NCBI GenBank assembly: GCA_029531795.1
Contig: JAPEIS010000016.1
Span: forward strand, 744,001-808,000
Direction of reading: 5' to 3'
DNA length: 64,000 nt
DNA from: Sclerotinia nivalis
Taxonomy: Eukaryota > Ascomycota > Leotiomycetes > Helotiales > Sclerotiniaceae
Under the pieces are notes generated by a model. The model was not told the origin of the DNA, searched no databases, and saw nothing but the letters and a program-made list of their open reading frames with translations. The position numbers and the translations under genes are program-made. Within the stretch, counting starts at the first letter, position 1. Each line of letters opens with the position of its first letter. Positions 21,973-33,049 of this stretch are shown in pieces.

Positions 21973-22317
21973 TTGAAACAAATTGATAAAATAATGTTCT
22001 GAATAGAATAACAAAATGATAATATATTCAATGAAATATCTTAAAATGATAATATTCCCTGTTTTTCTTCAAGAGGCTTTTATCCCTTCCAATCAATCTC
22101 TCTTATCCCCATTAGTCTTTCCCTTGACTGTAGTATTATACAACTCACCCAACTTCATTATATTCTCCCATTACCCTCCTTCCTTCCATTTATCATATCT
22201 CTTCTTCAAAACTTCCTTACTGATAAGAAAGCCTATGATCATACCCTTACTTGCTACTCTAACTCGATCTTCTTTTTCGGACCACAGACATTCAACAGCT
22301 AATTCCTGAATATGCTT

Positions 22318-23364
22318 TCAAGCTTCATATAATAAAGCAGAGTCTTTCTCTAATTCTGGCTTTATCGGAACAGAGTCTTTATCTAAGTCTGGCTTTATCG
22401 AGCATAGAAAAGAAAACAAAAGAAAGAATAGAAAAGAGAATGAGGATAAATGACCAACTTGTTTCAAATCAAAGTATTCAAGAACTGTTTTGAACCATTT
22501 TTGAAAAACATTTGAAAACTGATTCATTTGACAACTGAGCAATAAATTGGCTTGAACAGCCATAATAACTTTGATTTAAAAATCAGGGAATGACTTATCA
22601 AATGGAATAAGCTTCGTTTCAGCTTCATCCAAAGAAACTTCGAAGAAAACTTCAAACATAACCTTCCATTCTAAAAAAGAATCCTTCTCTGCCATAAAGC
22701 TCCGACATACATTCATACAACCCTCCAATATTACACTATACACTTCAAGATTCCACACTTCTCGAATTCTCCTAGTGACTTCCGAAAACACACCATCTGG
22801 CATGCTCTTGTCAAAAATTATATATACCATATCTCTTAGAACATTGAGGAATTCACTTTGACAAAAAAGAATATAGATATTTGAAAGTTTCATCATCACA
22901 TCTTCCAGTTTCACCCCTTGATCTTTCAGTTCCATCTTTGTGTCTTTCAGTTCCATCTTCGTATCTTTCAGTTCCATCCTCGTATTTTTCAATCCCATCC
23001 TCGTATCTTTCAGTTCCATCCTCGTGTTTTTCAGTCCCATCCTCGTATCTTTCAGTTCCTTTCGTATAAATACCCACTCCTTCTGCTGACGTTTGAAATA
23101 AGGCCCGTTGTTTGTTATCATAGCCTAATCATCTACAACAAACTTGTAAAAGTTTTTTCCAATATTTCGAATTGCTTGTTCGTTGAGTACAAACAATTTC
23201 TTGACAAGAGAAGAATTGTATTTGAGATTTTGAAAAGCATTATACACATTTTTTTCGAATAGCAATTCTTGGAAGATTTGAATAGGGACAATTTGTTTTT
23301 GAAATACAATCTGAATTATAAAAAGAATCATTAATTTGGAATTTAATATAATTAACAAAAGCAA
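22318..23364 (-). pseudogene. Unknown protein with heptad-repeat coiled coil, two in-frame stops
   Basis: One minus-strand frame runs from 23364 to 22318, broken only by TAG at 23125-23127 and a stop at 22576-22578. The middle carries nine consecutive 7-residue units of the ELKDTRM / GLKNTRM type (about 22915-23060), which would form a coiled coil. Around it lie FYKFVVDD and PYFKRQQKEWVFIRKE upstream, and VFSEVTRRIREVWNLEVYSVI and a hydrophobic FLFFLLFSFLC near the end. The 21-bp DNA repeats are nearly identical, suggesting recent slippage. Family not recognised. Confidence 0.45.
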
Positions 23365-23399
23365 AAGAAGAAATCATGATTAAAGATATTCCAGATACA

Positions 23400-24066
23400 A
23401 ACATACCTAAGACCATTACTTAAATAAACTGAAGACCATAGCAAATACTATGATATAACTTTGTAAAGAAATTCGAAAAAGAAAACCAAAGAAACAGAAT
23501 TTGAATCTATCTTTGATGGCGAAAAGATGGCATCGCCTCAATACAAGATGATTATTCATGATTGATCAATATAATGAAGACTATTAAGTATATAAATAAT
23601 ACATAAAGTTTGGTATATTATATAAATTGACAATTGCAAACAAAAAAATCTACTTTTATAAAATACAAACACACAAATATACAACAACACAGAAAGTATA
23701 CATCAGCACAGAAAGTATACATCAACACTAGAAAGTATACATCAGCACTAGGAAATATATAGTAAAACTAGAAAGCTATATAGAAACTACATAGAAACTA
23801 CATGGAAACTGCATGGTTATATTACCATAGATTGTAGTTCTCCCTGGTGAAAGTACTAAAGTATAACAGGCTTCGATATCCGATAGATAATTCTTCCAAG
23901 ATCTGAAATTCTTCTCAGCCCTATATTAGTTTATATTTTAACTCTGTATTACTATAGAAAACTCTAGGATTATTTAATTATATCCTAATATAAGACAACC
24001 AAATTTCTTTTCAAAAAATTAAATATTATAGTGATTTTGTGATATATAATTTTTATCACTATCGAT
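23400..24066. other. AT-rich spacer with a ~22-bp tandem repeat
   Basis: No gene. 23690-23765 contains four imperfect copies of CACAGAAAGTATACATCAGCA-type units. The rest is AT-rich without open frames. Confidence 0.5.
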
Positions 24067-24266
24067 AGCTGTATCACGGAGGCAGCAGACAGGATAACAG
24101 AAATCACTTTTATTGATAAGACGTAGCTCGAAGAGCTACGTTTCTATAGAAGGAACGGTTCCTTAAACACATTTATGTGTAGCGCTAGCCCCGACCGGGG
24201 CTAGCCTACACTTATCCGAGGTCCGACTCCTACGGGTCGGAACCCGAGCGGTCTCCGTATACCATA

Positions 24267-24359
24267 GGAGGACAAGACTCAACACCTGTACGCGGTGTCC
24301 TCTACGAACCTCCAGCTCTTTTATTTAATTATTAGAGTCTGCAGAGCTAAGTTTGAGTC
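24267..24359 (+). ncRNA. HDV-like self-cleaving ribozyme (copy A)
   Basis: Fold read by hand. P1 is GGAGGAC 24267-24273 with GTCCTCT 24297-24303 (G1.U closing wobble). P2 is GACTCAA 24276-24282 with TTGAGTC 24353-24359. P3 is ACC 24284-24286 with GGT 24294-24296, closing loop TGTACGC. P1.1 is possible between GT 24288-24289 and AC 24304-24305. P4 is 24310-24319 with 24334-24346. J4/2 is CTAA 24347-24350 right after P4, matching the CNRA signature with the catalytic C. Cleavage in this class is just 5' of P1 base 1, which is exactly the first base after the target duplication. Confidence 0.75.
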
Positions 24360-25132
24360 ATTTGATGGAGTCGTGGTGATTGGAAGAGGAAGAGGCACCC
24401 GATCGCGATGTTTTTTGCCTCCGAGTTGGCTGATGGCAAAGGCCAGATCTCGGTTTTTTGACAGTCGCATTATCGGATTGTGCTTTCTACAACACTACTT
24501 TTATTACGAAACAGAGGACAACACCATCATCTACGACAATATACCACAAAATCATCTCCAAGATCCCTCTGGGGCATCGGGCGCGATTTATCAAATTCGG
24601 TTTTAAGGTTCAGGCCTTACCTCCTTCGATTCGAATCAAAACAACAACAATTCATATACTTGGAGGAGCTGCGTGGAACGACCCGAGCTAATGACGTATC
24701 TGCCATAGAATTCGGTGGAGGATATACTACATACAGGATTGGGGCACCTTGTAGAATCAATATCCCCATGGTTTGGAGGGTTCTATGAAGTCGATATTAG
24801 GCAAGGCATGACCGCTGGGAAGTTACGAACAGAACAAAGAGTTGATGTGAAAGAAGGTTGTTTGGATTTGATTGATAGAGGGATCGGATTTGGAAAATTA
24901 TGAGTGTAATGCTTTGATTGGTATTTTTATCTTTATATGCGATGCCGTATAGAGGTCGGGCTTTGCTCCCCAGTATTAGTTTTCACTTCCTCCATCAAAA
25001 ATATATACAAACCTATATGCTATTTAGATAGCACTACCCATAGCCATCTGTTAAGAGCTCGATTGAGCTCTTAACCGTCCTAGATAGTCTTTGACTCAGT
25101 GTGGACGTTAATTAAATCAATCAATCAATCAA
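24267..25132 (+). mobile_element. 866-bp non-autonomous retroposon (copy A), ribozyme-headed, LINE-tailed
   Basis: Bounded by a 13-bp target duplication, TCCGTATACCATA (24254-24266 and 25133-25145). Same length and about 99% identical by eye to the copy at 50201-51066. The 5' end is an HDV-like ribozyme. The 3' end shares ATTAGTTTTCACTTCC, the TAGATAGTCT..GACTCAGTGT GGACGTTAATT block and an AATC tail with the autonomous LINE. Short ORFs inside have no recognisable product. Likely moved in trans by the LINE. Confidence 0.85.
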
Positions 25133-25168
25133 TCCGTATACCATATACGGGGACCCCGTGACAAGCTG

Positions 25169-25777
25169 TATTATTGAAAGGGCTACTGTAGAAGTATAAT
25201 GAGGTGTTCTCCGTTTGATATGCAAGGACACTGGGTAAATCTTCCATATCTACATTTAGTATAATCGAAAGGAGCAATTATGTAAACGAGTATACGAAAA
25301 CTAATGGTTTTGGAATTACTTATTCTCCTTTTAATATATATATAAACAATAAAAAAATATAACAAAAAAGAGAGAATCGTGATCAAGTACACACTTTTTA
25401 TTATTATCACTGAATACAACTATACTATCATATCACTACCTTTATCTCCAACTTTTCAAAGCATTCATCGTTAAGAAAAACTTGACTTCAGTATATCCAC
25501 GAACTAGCCTCAACCCTTTATTATAATTTTAAAACTGAAAATGTCAATCCTACATCTCATTCCGAAAGTATTTATCCGCAATATACTAACTCCACAAATT
25601 AATTTATCTTAACAATATCTCCCAATTATCAATAGCAATAATATATCCGAAACAGTATTATATAATCTTCATTTCACAGATATAAGACTTTACAATTCTA
25701 GCTTATATCTGCTTTAGCAATATACAATATTCGTTTGAAAGAGATATATTATACTTTCAGTTCTTTTGTGATCTGTT
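25169..25777. other. AT-rich spacer, nothing recognised
   Basis: Low-complexity AT-rich DNA between the solo LTR and Gypsy A. No supported gene or repeat boundary. Confidence 0.6.
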
Positions 25778-25782
25778 ATTCT

Positions 25783-26019
25783 TATCACGGAGGCAGCAGA
25801 CAGGATAACAGAAATCACTTTTATTGGTAAGACGTAGCTCGAAGAGCTACGTTTCTATAGAAGGAACGTTTCCTTTAAATACATTTGTGTGTGCTAGGGC
25901 TCCGAGCCCTAGCGCTCTTACAGGGTACGATCACCGAGTGTGCCCCGCTCGGTGCTGGATCGGACAGGTGGAGCCTACTAAAAGGGCCGGTTCAGTGGCC
26001 CGGCCCTGACCCTGTGATA
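25783..26019 (-). repeat. Gypsy A 3' LTR (left)
   Basis: 237 bp, TATCACGGAGG to CCTGTGATA on plus. Contains perfect hairpin arms (GTAGCTCGAAGAGCTAC; CTAGGGCTCCGAGCCCTAG; GGGCCGG..CCGGCCC). Confidence 0.9.
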
Positions 26020-26031
26020 GTACCCCCCTTT

Positions 26032-26325
26032 TTAAGGCTGAACTCTGTTGAGGCGATTATAAGGACCAAATTTATCCGGATACCTTTGATAGTAATTCTG
26101 GATCAGCTCTCGAGCGTTGTTCAGGTAATCAGCAGGCTCTTCGATCGGCTCGTTGTAGCCGATCTATCGGACGGTATATTTCAAACGGGGGCCACTGCGA
26201 CCGCGGCGCTTCCAACGGGAATTCAGAACTTCCTCCACCTCGAATTATTCGATTCCTTCGATTTCAATGGGAGGAGGGGGCGGATTGCGTTGATCAGAGA
26301 TAGGATCGTTATGAGCGAAATGTAG
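26032..26325 (-). pseudogene. Gypsy A integrase C-terminal chromodomain
   Basis: Minus-strand frame FEVEEVLNSRWKR..LKYTVR-IGYNEPIEEPADYLNNARELI, ending at TAA 26032-26034. This is the classic chromodomain tail of Tf1/chromovirus integrases, which guides insertion to particular chromatin. Stops replace residues before FEVEE and in the aromatic cage strand (VKW/VRW to VR-stop). Confidence 0.8.
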
Positions 26326-27927
26326 TAAGTTTATATGGAATATAGGGTGATTTCTTATCGAGATAGGTAATTCGAGTTTGTAAGTGTATGTGTTTATAGC
26401 TTGTAGGATCCGGAACGGACCTAGATTCTTCCAATCTAGTTTCTTTTGAAGTCTTAGGGTCTTGATGTTTTTGGTGTTCAATTAAACCAGATCATCAGGA
26501 TTGTAATGGTGGACAGGAGTACGGTGGGTGTTGGTATTCTTTGTATAGCGAACTTGATTAGCAATCAATTCGATCTTCAGATGTTCAACGATCAGAGACA
26601 TTTTCTTGACAAACTCTTCGGCATCCCGGATATCAGGGTAGTTAGTGACGATGGACGGTTCAAATTCTATATACAGATGATAATTGTAATTCGCAAAGAA
26701 CGGGGTCAAATGGGAACTTTCAGATTAGGCAGAATTGATTGAAAATTCAGCAATTCACAACCACTCGAACCAATCGTCCTGCAGGTACGAGATGTATAAT
26801 CAGAGATACTGTTCGAGTATAGTGTTTGCTCTCTCAGTTTGCTCATCGGTTTCCAAATGGTAGGTTGTCGATAGTTTCGATGTTGTATTTAGACGTTTAC
26901 AGATGTGTTTCCAGAAATCAGATATAAATTGAACGTTACGATCGGATATAATTGTCGACAGTAGGCTGTGTAGCTTTTAGATATACTTCAGGAATAAGCG
27001 GGCTATTTCTTCGGAATTATAAGTACCGTAATAAGACAGGAAATGCTTCATCTTAGTTAATCGATCGACTACTACAAATATCATATTGTAACCAAAACTT
27101 TTCGGGAAGTGTGTTATGAAATTGATCGATATATCTCTTTACGCTTATTGAAGGATCGGGAACAGGCGGAGGATACCTTCTTGTCCTCTACAGTTCGGTG
27201 CTGTTCGATGGCAGCTATAACAATTACGTACCCAATGGTTGACGTAGTCATAATATCCAGGCCAATAGTAGTTTCGGGACAGGAGCTCGAAGGTGCGAGT
27301 ACAGTGCGGGTGACCTGTGGCAGGGGAGTCGTGGACCAGGCGAAGCAGTTCAGCTTTCAGGTTATCGTGGTCAGGAACGAAAAGCTTCCCGCGATAATAC
27401 AGCAGGCCATTATTCTCGATGCATTCGGACAGAGTAATACAGGGATGCTTAGGTGCTTTCTTTATCAAGGCCTTCAGAATAGATGCAGGTATAGGGTCGG
27501 ATATATATGCTTTAGCAAATAGAGTTTTCAGTTTCTTCGGTAATTCGAATAGCAGATTGGGGATTATAACGGGTGTCGGGGGTTGATTAGACAAAACAAT
27601 AGGAGTGGGTAATGGTTCAGGGATCGATAGAGCTTTGGGGATAAGCAGAGCGTTAGGAGTGGGCGGGGAGTTAGGGATGGATAGGATAGATCTGGGGGTT
27701 GGACGAACTGAATTAGGTTCTTTCGGTGATCGATAAAATTGACTATGGATAGTGATTGCAAAACGAACTCTTTTCTTTAGGGAATCTATCGGATCAGACG
27801 AGATAAGTACAAACGAGACAAATGCGAAAGCAGAAATGGATGCAGGGAATAGAGCGGGATCAAGGTTTTCTAATTTCAAAATCGTTTGGCTTTGATATAA
27901 GAGGCGTTCATCCCCCTCTTTAAGCAA
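26326..27927 (-). pseudogene. Gypsy A integrase (HHCC zinc domain and DDE core)
   Basis: The zinc domain reads VHDSPATGHPHCTRTFELLSR with CYSCH (HHCC) near 27230-27340. The core shows FVVVDRLTK (first D), [12 protein letters not shown] (second D) and a degraded [15 protein letters not shown] (E) near 26860-27080. A downstream LNTKNIKTLRLQKKLDWKNLGPF block is the GPY-type module. Stops at several positions make it inactive. N-terminal to the zinc domain lies a Pro-rich linker (27550-27700). Confidence 0.8.
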
Positions 27928-28497
27928 ATCCTTTGATTTCCTAATCAGAGCATCAGGTTTAGCTTTTTGTTTACCTGATCGATAGGTAATCTTGAAATTG
28001 AATCGAGACAGAAATTCAAACCAACGGGCTTAACAGCGGTTCAATAATTTGGTAATTGTAAAATACTCCAAATTCTTGTGATCTGTGATCACCTGGATCG
28101 GAGATGGTGCTTTCTCTAGTTTTGGGCATTATTTCTCGAAGCATCGAATAATGGCCAATAATTCTTTATCGTAAATCTCGTAATTATATTCAACGACCGA
28201 ATGCTTTTTCGAGAAATACACAACAGGTTTCAGGATTCCTATATCGTCGTATTGGGATAGCACTCCAACAGATACGAAATCGGATACGTCGGTCTCTACA
28301 ATCACATCTTTTTCCCAATCGAAAGCGGTTAGGATTAATACTTCAATAAACGCTATCTTCAGAACAGAAAAAGCTTTTGCACAAGCAGGATTTTAAACAA
28401 ACGGGATGTTCTTTCGGATCAGATTAATCAGCGGATGTATGATAAACGAGAAATCACAAATAAATCGTCGATAGAAATTGCCAAATTCGATAAATGC
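27928..28497 (-). pseudogene. Gypsy A RNase H region
   Basis: The minus frame shows [49 protein letters not shown], and [10 protein letters not shown], the usual RT-linked RNase H of Ty3/Gypsy elements. Stops (after IPFV, after FEK and near the NRC-ARWFEF motif) interrupt it. Confidence 0.8.
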
Positions 28498-29508
28498 TTA
28501 TACATCTGTTAAATAGACCGGAATCTTCCATTCGACGATCGTCTTGATCTTTGCAGGATCCATTCGGATATCTTCCCAGCCTACAATAAGGCCCAGGAAT
28601 TTGGTTTCAGGTTTCAAAAGGTCGCACTTCTTCAGATTCGTATACAGACCAGCCTTCTTTAGGGCTTCCAGGACCTTTTGAATATGAGCGATATGCTCAA
28701 AGCAAGTTCTATTGTAGATCAGAATATCATCTAGGTAAACAATACAGAATATATCTAGATACTCTTGCAGGGTATCGTTGATAAAACGCTGGAACGTGGC
28801 GGGTACGCCGGTCAATCCAAAAGGCATGACCAGGGTCTCAAACAAACCGAAACGAGTACAGAAAGCAATTAAATGTTCTTGCCCTTCCTTAATCCTTATA
28901 TTGTTGAATGCAGAGATGATATCGATCTTCGTAAAGAACTTCATTCCCTTCAGATTGTTCAAGGATTCTTTGGTAAGCAATAACGGGTAACAATCTTTCG
29001 CTGATAGATTATTCAGAGCTCGATAGTCGACACAGAATCGTAACCCTCCATCGGGTTTCTTGACGAACAGAACAGGCGAAGCCGAAGCGGACGAACTCGG
29101 ACGGATGAACCCTTTTTGAAGGTTCTCGGACAGCCAGTCTTTCAGAGCAGTAAGCTCGTTTCGGGACATGGAATAGAGAGCTCCAAATGGTAGTTTGGCT
29201 CCCTCCTTCAGACGGATATCGTGGTCGTACGATCGGTGCGGGGGCAGTTTGTCGGCGTTTCGCGGGGAGAATACGTCGATCCAGGATCGGAATTCCTCAG
29301 GCAGGTCAGATGGGACAGGGTCTTTTCTCTGGGACAGGATATCGTCAATCAGGTCTATAGTAACCTGGAACATCTTATAGCCGCGGCGAGCGTACGCTGT
29401 GCAGGCTCTCATTGATACAGATGCGATGTCCTTGCTTTGAAGGGCATCCGGGCAGAAAGGCAGGTATACCGGGCGGGCTTTCTCCGGGACGTTTTGCAAC
29501 ACTTTCAC
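28498..29508 (-). CDS. Gypsy A reverse transcriptase domain (open)
   Basis: Open 336-codon segment with the RT order intact: [61 protein letters not shown] (catalytic D), [17 protein letters not shown], and the YLDDILIY catalytic box, then FLGLIVG. It is one frame of the former polyprotein; flanking domains carry stops, so no functional Pol is expected. Confidence 0.9.
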   Translation of the reverse strand: MKVLQNVPEKARPVYLPFCPDALQSKDIASVSMRACTAYARRGYKMFQVTIDLIDDILSQRKDPVPSDLPEEFRSWIDVFSPRNADKLPPHRSYDHDIRLKEGAKLPFGALYSMSRNELTALKDWLSENLQKGFIRPSSSASASPVLFVKKPDGGLRFCVDYRALNNLSAKDCYPLLLTKESLNNLKGMKFFTKIDIISAFNNIRIKEGQEHLIAFCTRFGLFETLVMPFGLTGVPATFQRFINDTLQEYLDIFCIVYLDDILIYNRTCFEHIAHIQKVLEALKKAGLYTNLKKCDLLKPETKFLGLIVGWEDIRMDPAKIKTIVEWKIPVYLTDV

Positions 29509-29610
29509 ATAGAATAATTGCAGTAATGTATTACAGAATTTTCGATAGAATTCGTTATCGAATCGGAATATATTAAATACGAATTCGATATAGAGATTAT
29601 ACTTCTTTAG

Positions 29611-29976
29611 CTATACTAATCCCAGGATAATCGGATAATGGATTAACTCAATGATATAGATTTTTGATCTCTTTTCGTAATGGTCGTTGATTTGCAGATC
29701 GGTTAGAATGTAACGATTTATTCGGTTTTCAGACAGTATTTTCCCGTCGAACCCAATGACTTCGAACGGGACAGATAATTTGTATATTGGGAACTTGGTA
29801 GCTTCAACCCAACTTCGATTTGCGAAAGTATATCCTTTGCATCCGTTATCCATTATAGCATAAATAAAACAAAATCGATCAGGTGTCGACAAAACAGTAA
29901 CAGACAATATCATCAGGTTTGCTCGATTGTTTATTTCTTCAGCGAGAGATAAGCCTCGAGTTGCAGTGGCGGACAA
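29611..29976 (-). pseudogene. Gypsy A aspartic protease
   Basis: The minus frame has FIYAIMDNGCKGYTFA, where the catalytic D-S/T-G is now D-N-G (consistent with AGC to AAC), followed by PFEVIGFDGK and a C-terminal HYPIILGLV flap-end motif typical of retropepsins. It would cut the Gag-Pol polyprotein. Confidence 0.7.
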
Positions 29977-30011
29977 GTGTAATATACACAGGACTTTCGT
30001 TTGACAACGAT

Positions 30012-31073
30012 TTATACCAAACGGGCTTCGTTTCTCGAACTCGAAGAGCCGAAAAGGGATAGATTGTATAGTGATATAGTATATAGTTGAATCTGAACGG
30101 AGGACGGAACAGGGGACAGCGGGGCAAGACTGATAAGGCTAGCTCTAGTTTGTACAGAACGATTATCTGGGAACGGGCAATCTTTCATATGATGATCGGC
30201 AGACCCACAACGGAAGCATTCCCCTCGTTCGCGTTTATTAGTACGTCTTTGGGAACTGAGATCCATTGGATCTCCAGTAGGCATAGTCGTAGCGGGAGCA
30301 GCAGATCGGACAGTAGGATTCGGGGATGGAGCGGAGGTACGGTTAACAGGATTCAGGTTTTGAGTAGTAGTGCGGGGTGGCGGGACGATTGGGCTACGAC
30401 CGGAGTCGGTCGGTTCCATCAGATACAGACAACGATTCTCCAATGTCTACACAAAAACAGCGAATACGTCGGCACTATCTGTAGGGGGTTCAGTGGTAAC
30501 AATCTGGTTCTTCAGTTCACTCGATAAAACTTATTCTAACAGAATAACCAGGGTATTGTTATCGTTAGCCATCCTGGCTTCCAATGCTAATCTTTAGAAC
30601 TCAGCATAAAAGATATAGAACAATTAATTTCTTTGTTTCAGATTGATCAAGAGTTTCCAAACCTTGATCTACTTGTTTTAATTTCCATAAGCTCTTTCCA
30701 GTATTTGCAATAGATCTTTATAATCCGCAAGTTTAACAAATTGTCCCTTGATATTATACGATCGAATTTGTACAACAGCGGGTCCAGTTAATCTTCCAGT
30801 TACATAAGTCAGGCAGGAATGCGGGGAAATGAAGCGGTCGGAATTGGTATACATTTTATTCTGTATTTGATCGACAAATCGATCAAGATCGATTTTCGTT
30901 TTATCAAACGGTATAGGATTAGATACCTTCTTATTCAATTGAGATTTCGATAGAACAGGAACAATAGTTGGGGTTGTAATAGAAATCAAAAGCGAAGGGT
31001 CGATCAAGTCGGTAGGGGTTGAAACAGATGGGGCAACAAAGACGGGATGGAGTTGAGTTAGATGGGTAATCAA
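30012..31073 (-). pseudogene. Gypsy A gag with CCHC zinc knuckle
   Basis: 31073-30678 encodes PFDKTKIDLDRFVDQIQNKM and SYNIKGQFVKLADYKDLLQIL, typical of retrotransposon capsid. 30443-30012 contains the knuckle CFRCGSADHHMKDCP after an Arg-rich NKRERGE. The middle (30444-30677) has shifted frames. Capsid assembly and RNA packaging role. Confidence 0.75.
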
Positions 31074-31339
31074 TCTATTGTTCTTTTCTTTCTATTATAT
31101 AAATACAATTTTCTCGATTTGCAAATCGAGAGTAAGCTTTTGAACTGCAGATTGCAGATCGATCACTTCTGTTTTCATTCTTATACTGAATTCGTAAAGG
31201 AAAATGAGATAACGATACTAGATCGCGGTATTACTGGCTATAACGGTAACGAATTCCTCAGGGGAGCCGGGCTGGTTAGACGGATGTGGACGGGACGACA
31301 TCGTAGAAGTGTCGGCACAGATAGAAGAGAGCTACGTAG

Positions 31340-31576
31340 TATCACAGAGGCAGCAGACAGGATAACAGAAATCACTTTTATTGGTAAGATGTAGCTCGAA
31401 GAACTACGTTTCTACAGAAGGAACGTTTCCTTTAAATACATTTGTGTGTACTAGGGCTCCGAGCCCTAGCGCTCTTACAGGGTACGATCACCGAGCGTGC
31501 CCCGCTCGGTGCTGGATCGGACAGGTGGAGCCTACTAAAAGGGCCGGTCCAGTGGCCCGGCCCTGACCCCGTGACA
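31340..31576 (-). repeat. Gypsy A 5' LTR (right)
   Basis: 237 bp, TATCACAGAGG to CCCCGTGACA on plus. Followed directly by TSD ATTCT. Confidence 0.9.
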
Positions 31577-31581
31577 ATTCT

Positions 31582-32460
31582 CAATAAATAATCTTTCTCA
31601 TTTCTTAAACAATTATTCAATCCATCTCTCCCCTTATATCATACTCATGTATATATGAGTCAAGGTGTAGATATCTATTAATTATAAAGTCAAAGAGAAA
31701 AAATGGAAAATAAATTAAATTTCCAATTTCAAGGAGTGAATTTTATATATATTAATAAAGATAATATTGCGCTAAACTAAAGCAATATTCAATAGTATCT
31801 TATAGTCCGGACTATCTAGTAGATCAAGCATGAGCTATCGTTGCTATAGTATTTGAAGTTAAATTAATATGCAAAAATCGATTCAATATATAAAAACAAT
31901 TCAATATTCAAAACCAATTTAAATATTCCAATTAAATTCAGGAACTAAAAGCTCTGATTATTGAACTACAGTTTATAGCCTATACTATTGATTATCAAAA
32001 GATACTGAAATGACTCAATTTTCTCCGTTAGCATCCTATCTTCGATACTCAAGAAATTACATTCTAGAAAAAGATTAAGATTTTCTTTCTCATCCTAATT
32101 ATTCAAAACCTGAAGTGAATTATGTATATCATCACGCACAATACGGGACCGTATACATAAGTCTTATTACGATTATTCTTTCAATATATAGCTATTTATA
32201 ATACAGTTATACGATGATTGCTTATACTATCATAAAACTTTTTTTTTTTCGAATAACTGAACTATAATCAAAAAGCAGGTCTCCAATCCTGTACTTAAAG
32301 AAATCGAGGTAATTGTTGGAGTGATTGCGATAATATACCGCTTTAGCGTTCTGTCTATTTAAGTTTTTTATCGAAAGATAAAACCAATCAACTTTAGTAA
32401 TACTATGGTACAATAATATTATAATAACTTTAGTATAGTAGTATAGTATCACAATAATAT
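31582..32460. other. AT-rich spacer, nothing recognised
   Basis: No supported gene. It contains many TA-rich low-complexity stretches. Confidence 0.6.
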
Positions 32461-32465
32461 TCCAA

Positions 32466-33045
32466 ATGTACTTCAGGAAAAATCGGGATACTTCTTCAGA
32501 GTTGCAAGTTCCTTTACAAGGCAGGAAATGTTTTATTTTGGTTAATCAATTGATTACTACAAATATTGCGCTATACTATGAGCTTTTCGGAAGGTACGTA
32601 ATGAAGTTGATTGAGATATCCTTCCAAGCTTATTGCGAGATAGGAAGAGAATATAAGACCCTTTCTTGTTCTCTACGATTTGAAGCTGTTCAACGATAAT
32701 TATGAAACTTGTGTACTCAACAGGAAACGTAGTAATTGCAGAGCAGTAATTCGAAGGTGCGGGTGCAGTGCGGATGCGGTGCGGGTACCTTGCAGCTGTG
32801 GAATTGTATGCTAGACGAATGAGTTTTGCCTTCAGAAAGTCATGATCGGGAATGTAGAGTTTCTCGCAGTAGTATAACAGACCGTTGTTCTCAATGCATT
32901 CGGCGGGTAATGTGAGGGTGCTTGGATGCATTCTTCCTTAAGGCTTCTAGAACTGATGCCGGAAGCGGGTCGGATATATATGCATCTACGAATAGCGACT
33001 TTAGCTTTTCCAGAGATTCAAATACCGGAATGGATTAGACACCAA
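32466..33045 (-). pseudogene. Gypsy A-like integrase fragment
   Basis: The minus frame matches the Gypsy A linker/zinc region (ECIENNGLLYYCEKLYIPDHD, AKLIRLAYNSTAARYPHRIRT) and then the start of the core in other frames. Both ends are truncated; a ribozyme-bearing repeat lies directly upstream on minus (33050-33455). Confidence 0.75.
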
Positions 33046-33049
33046 TGAG

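Larger units (their letters stand above)
24072..25163 (-). repeat. Solo LTR related to Gypsy A, interrupted by an 866-bp retroposon
   Basis: Begins TATCACGGAGGCAGCAGACAG as in the Gypsy A LTRs and ends GGGGACCCCGTGACA. Flanked by AGCTG at 24067-24071 and 25164-25168 (5-bp target duplication). The body diverges from Gypsy A after GAAGGAACG (a different hairpin-rich middle), so it is a subfamily. The retroposon at 24267-25132 sits inside it and duplicated TCCGTATACCATA. Confidence 0.85.
25783..31576 (-). mobile_element. Gypsy chromovirus A, complete ends, degenerate
   Basis: 5794-bp LTR retrotransposon read on minus; TSD ATTCT at 25778-25782 and 31577-31581. Order on minus: LTR, gag with zinc knuckle, protease, RT, RNase H, integrase, chromodomain, PPT (AAAAAGGGGGGTAC at 26020-26033), LTR. 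Multiple in-frame stops are scattered through pol. The two 237-bp LTRs differ at about nine sites by eye, all transitions. Confidence 0.93.

Noticed and set aside
22881..23262. Plus-strand repeats of LSVPSSY / FQFHPRI type
   Set aside because: Antisense translation of the heptad-coding DNA repeats.
24267..24359. Hammerhead ribozyme at the retroposon 5' end
   Set aside because: No CUGANGA plus GAAA core is present; the helices match the nested double-pseudoknot order of HDV-like ribozymes instead.
24295..24903. ORFs inside the 866-bp retroposon as genes
   Set aside because: They overlap in several frames, overlap the ribozyme and match no known protein; identity between copies is explained by recent transposition.
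25824..26325. Plus-strand ORFs over the Gypsy A LTR and chromodomain
   Set aside because: They are antisense to the LTR hairpins and chromodomain; no independent coding evidence.
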